Shown here one piece after another: positions 6,020 to 6,526 of a DNA stretch of 6,526 nt. The notes under the pieces were generated by a model. It was not told where the DNA came from. It worked only from the letters and a program-made list of their open reading frames with translations, and ran no database searches. Source of the DNA: an archaeon (GTDB lineage: Archaea; Aenigmatarchaeota; Aenigmatarchaeia; CG10238-14; SCSR01); contig SCSR01000001.1 of assembly GCA_004297575.1 (NCBI GenBank), forward strand, positions 1 to 6,526. The letters run 5' to 3'. The stretch's first letter is position 1. Each line of letters starts with the position of its first letter. The position numbers and the translations under genes are program-made.

Positions 6020-6133
6020 TGCTCCCCGCGGGATTTGAACCCGCGTTGCTGCCTATCTTCTCTCATCCTTTTATCGAATCTTCCGAATTCAATCGAAAGG
6101 GCAACGTCCTTGACCGGGCTAGACGAGGGGAGC
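6020..6133 (-). tRNA. tRNA-Glu (anticodon UUC) with a 39-nt intron
   Basis: A complete cloverleaf folds on the minus strand: acceptor GCTCCCC/GGGGAGC (7 perfect pairs), D stem GTCT/GGAC with an 11-nt loop holding GG, anticodon stem TTGCC/GGCAG (one T-G wobble), 4-nt variable loop CAAC, T stem GCGGG/CCCGC with loop TTCAAAT, and discriminator A. CCA is not encoded. The anticodon TTC is at 6097-6095, after T33 at 6098 and before G37 at 6094. The mature tRNA is 75 nt after removal of 6055-6093. TTC reads GAA and GAG, so this is a glutamate tRNA. The gene converges on the 87-aa gene with a single base between, and its promoter is shared with the divergent gene starting at 6202. Confidence 0.93.
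6055..6093 (-). other. Archaeal tRNA intron at position 37/38
   Basis: The 39-nt insertion lies between G37 and A38, the canonical archaeal site. The BHB core is visible: anticodon-loop CUUU (32-35) pairs with intron GAAG (intron nt 34-37), flanked by 3-nt bulges CGA and AUA, and each predicted cut falls after the second bulge base. Inside the intron, nt 2-7 and 15-20 can form a 6-bp hairpin with a T-G wobble. The outer helix next to the 5' bulge is only about two pairs, so this is a relaxed form of the motif. Removal requires the archaeal splicing endonuclease, which is not encoded in this window. Confidence 0.82.
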
Positions 6134-6145
6134 CTTGAGTATAGT

Positions 6146-6161
6146 TTGTTTTACAAAACAA
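6146..6161. repeat. Inverted repeat TTGTTTT-AC-AAAACAA
   Basis: Two perfect 7-bp arms with a 2-bp spacer sit between the tRNA and the divergent gene, abutting the TATA element. A regulator operator is possible for one or both transcripts. The A/T-rich composition raises the chance that it is coincidental. Confidence 0.4.
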
Positions 6162-6170
6162 TATTTATAT
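6162..6170. promoter_or_regulatory. Shared, near-palindromic TATA element for divergent transcription
   Basis: TATTTATAT reads as TTTATAT on the + strand, close to the archaeal TATA consensus, and as ATATAAATA on the minus strand. On the + strand a start site about 25 bp on would fall near 6192, leaving a leader of roughly 10 nt before ATG 6202, which has no ribosome binding site. On the minus strand the same element lies about 33 bp from the tRNA 5' end, giving a leader of about 7 nt. Both spacings fit archaeal promoters. Confidence 0.55.
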
Positions 6171-6201
6171 GTTCATATCCTGTCTGGCACAAATATCTAG
6201 T

Positions 6202-6526
6202 ATGCAGGAAGAATTTGAAGGCACGAACTATGTGGTAAAGGCGAGCAACAACGGATTGACCATACACAAGAGGTTTTCTCCAGGCGCTTCCATCATCAAC
6301 ATCCCTTCCACGAACATCGGCTCTATCGAATACTCGAGCTACAGGATAATCCATGCCGTGGCGATGCTCATTGTTTCTATCGGCGGCTTTGCAGCTTACT
6401 TCCTTGGCTATCTGAAACAGTTCCAGACATATTCATTGTACCTGCTCGGCGCGTTCGGAGTTCTTGCAGTTGCTGCAATCCCTATCCTTTGGTGGAATCA
6501 CAGGATGGGCAGGCTTATCATAACCC
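6202..6526 (+). CDS. Membrane protein, 3' partial, unknown function
   Basis: An open frame from ATG 6202 runs off the window end without a stop: 108 codons and one further base are visible. Residues 10-45 look like beta-strands with alternating hydrophobics (GLTIHKRFSPGASIINIPS), followed by two hydrophobic segments (about 49-69 and 77-97), then NHRMGRLIIT, which could resume a beta domain. This order, a beta segment, a two-helix hairpin and again a beta segment, recalls bacterial and archaeal membrane proteins with PH-like domains, but I cannot assign a family. The start is supported by a TATA element about 36 bp upstream and by continuous protein-like sequence. The N-terminus has no cleavable signal, so the region before the first helix should be cytosolic. 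Confidence 0.72.
   Translation, partial: MQEEFEGTNYVVKASNNGLTIHKRFSPGASIINIPSTNIGSIEYSSYRIIHAVAMLIVSIGGFAAYFLGYLKQFQTYSLYLLGAFGVLAVAAIPILWWNHRMGRLIIT

Noticed and set aside
6020..6133. Split (trans-spliced) tRNA-Glu, as known in Nanoarchaeum
   Set aside because: Both halves are contiguous with a 39-nt insertion and a BHB core in cis, so an ordinary intron explains it.
6146..6161. Inverted repeat as an intrinsic terminator
   Set aside because: The stem is A/T-only apart from one G-C pair, its loop is 2-4 nt, and it sits upstream of both flanking transcripts, so an operator or chance is likelier.
6035..6238. 67-aa + strand frame across the tRNA
   Set aside because: It runs antisense through the tRNA and through the divergent promoter, then into the next gene in another frame.
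1..6526. CRISPR array, IS element, toxin-antitoxin or defence genes
   Set aside because: I looked for regularly spaced direct repeats, terminal inverted repeats, transposase motifs and small paired genes of those types and saw none.

Overview
The window is archaeal. The evidence is a TrmB-type winged-helix regulator, a tRNA gene interrupted by a short intron with a bulge-helix-bulge (BHB) splice core at 37/38 and no encoded CCA, A/T-rich TATA-like boxes about 26-27 bp upstream of start codons that lack a Shine-Dalgarno, and GGTG-type ribosome binding sites elsewhere. Genes are tightly packed, base composition looks balanced by eye, and large secreted Ig-like proteins are present. An uncultured lineage (a DPANN-type or euryarchaeal genome) is possible, but the sequence alone does not fix the phylum.

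Layout. Positions 3-758 hold a TrmB-family regulator whose 5' end lies outside the window. Positions 824-4096 hold two adjacent + strand genes for cell-surface proteins. The first is a secreted multi-Ig protein of about 734 aa with a twin C-terminal module and no membrane anchor. The second is a protein of about 352 aa with a signal peptide, two extracellular domains, a Gly-rich and Thr/Pro-rich stalk and one C-terminal membrane helix. Positions 4124-6018 hold a compact + strand cluster: a CorA-type divalent-cation channel, a membrane-tethered DUF192 protein, a DUF1059 miniprotein and an 87-aa lysine-rich heptad protein. Positions 6020-6133 (minus strand) are an intron-containing tRNA-Glu(UUC) that converges on the cluster with one base between them. 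Positions 6134-6201 are a short divergent promoter region with a near-palindromic TATA element. From 6202 to the window end runs a partial membrane protein, missed by ORF calling because its stop lies outside the window.

How they fit together. The two surface genes look like one transcription unit: the first stop and the second ribosome binding site overlap. They may encode an anchored stalk plus a secreted adhesin-like partner, but that pairing is inference. The CorA-DUF192-DUF1059-heptad cluster is probably co-transcribed from a promoter overlapping the stop codon of the preceding gene. I see no CRISPR array, IS element, toxin pair or defence island, and no gene-free stretch over 300 bases. 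No clearly new system is evident. The most notable items are the surface-protein pair, the tRNA intron, and the convergent and divergent arrangements around the tRNA.
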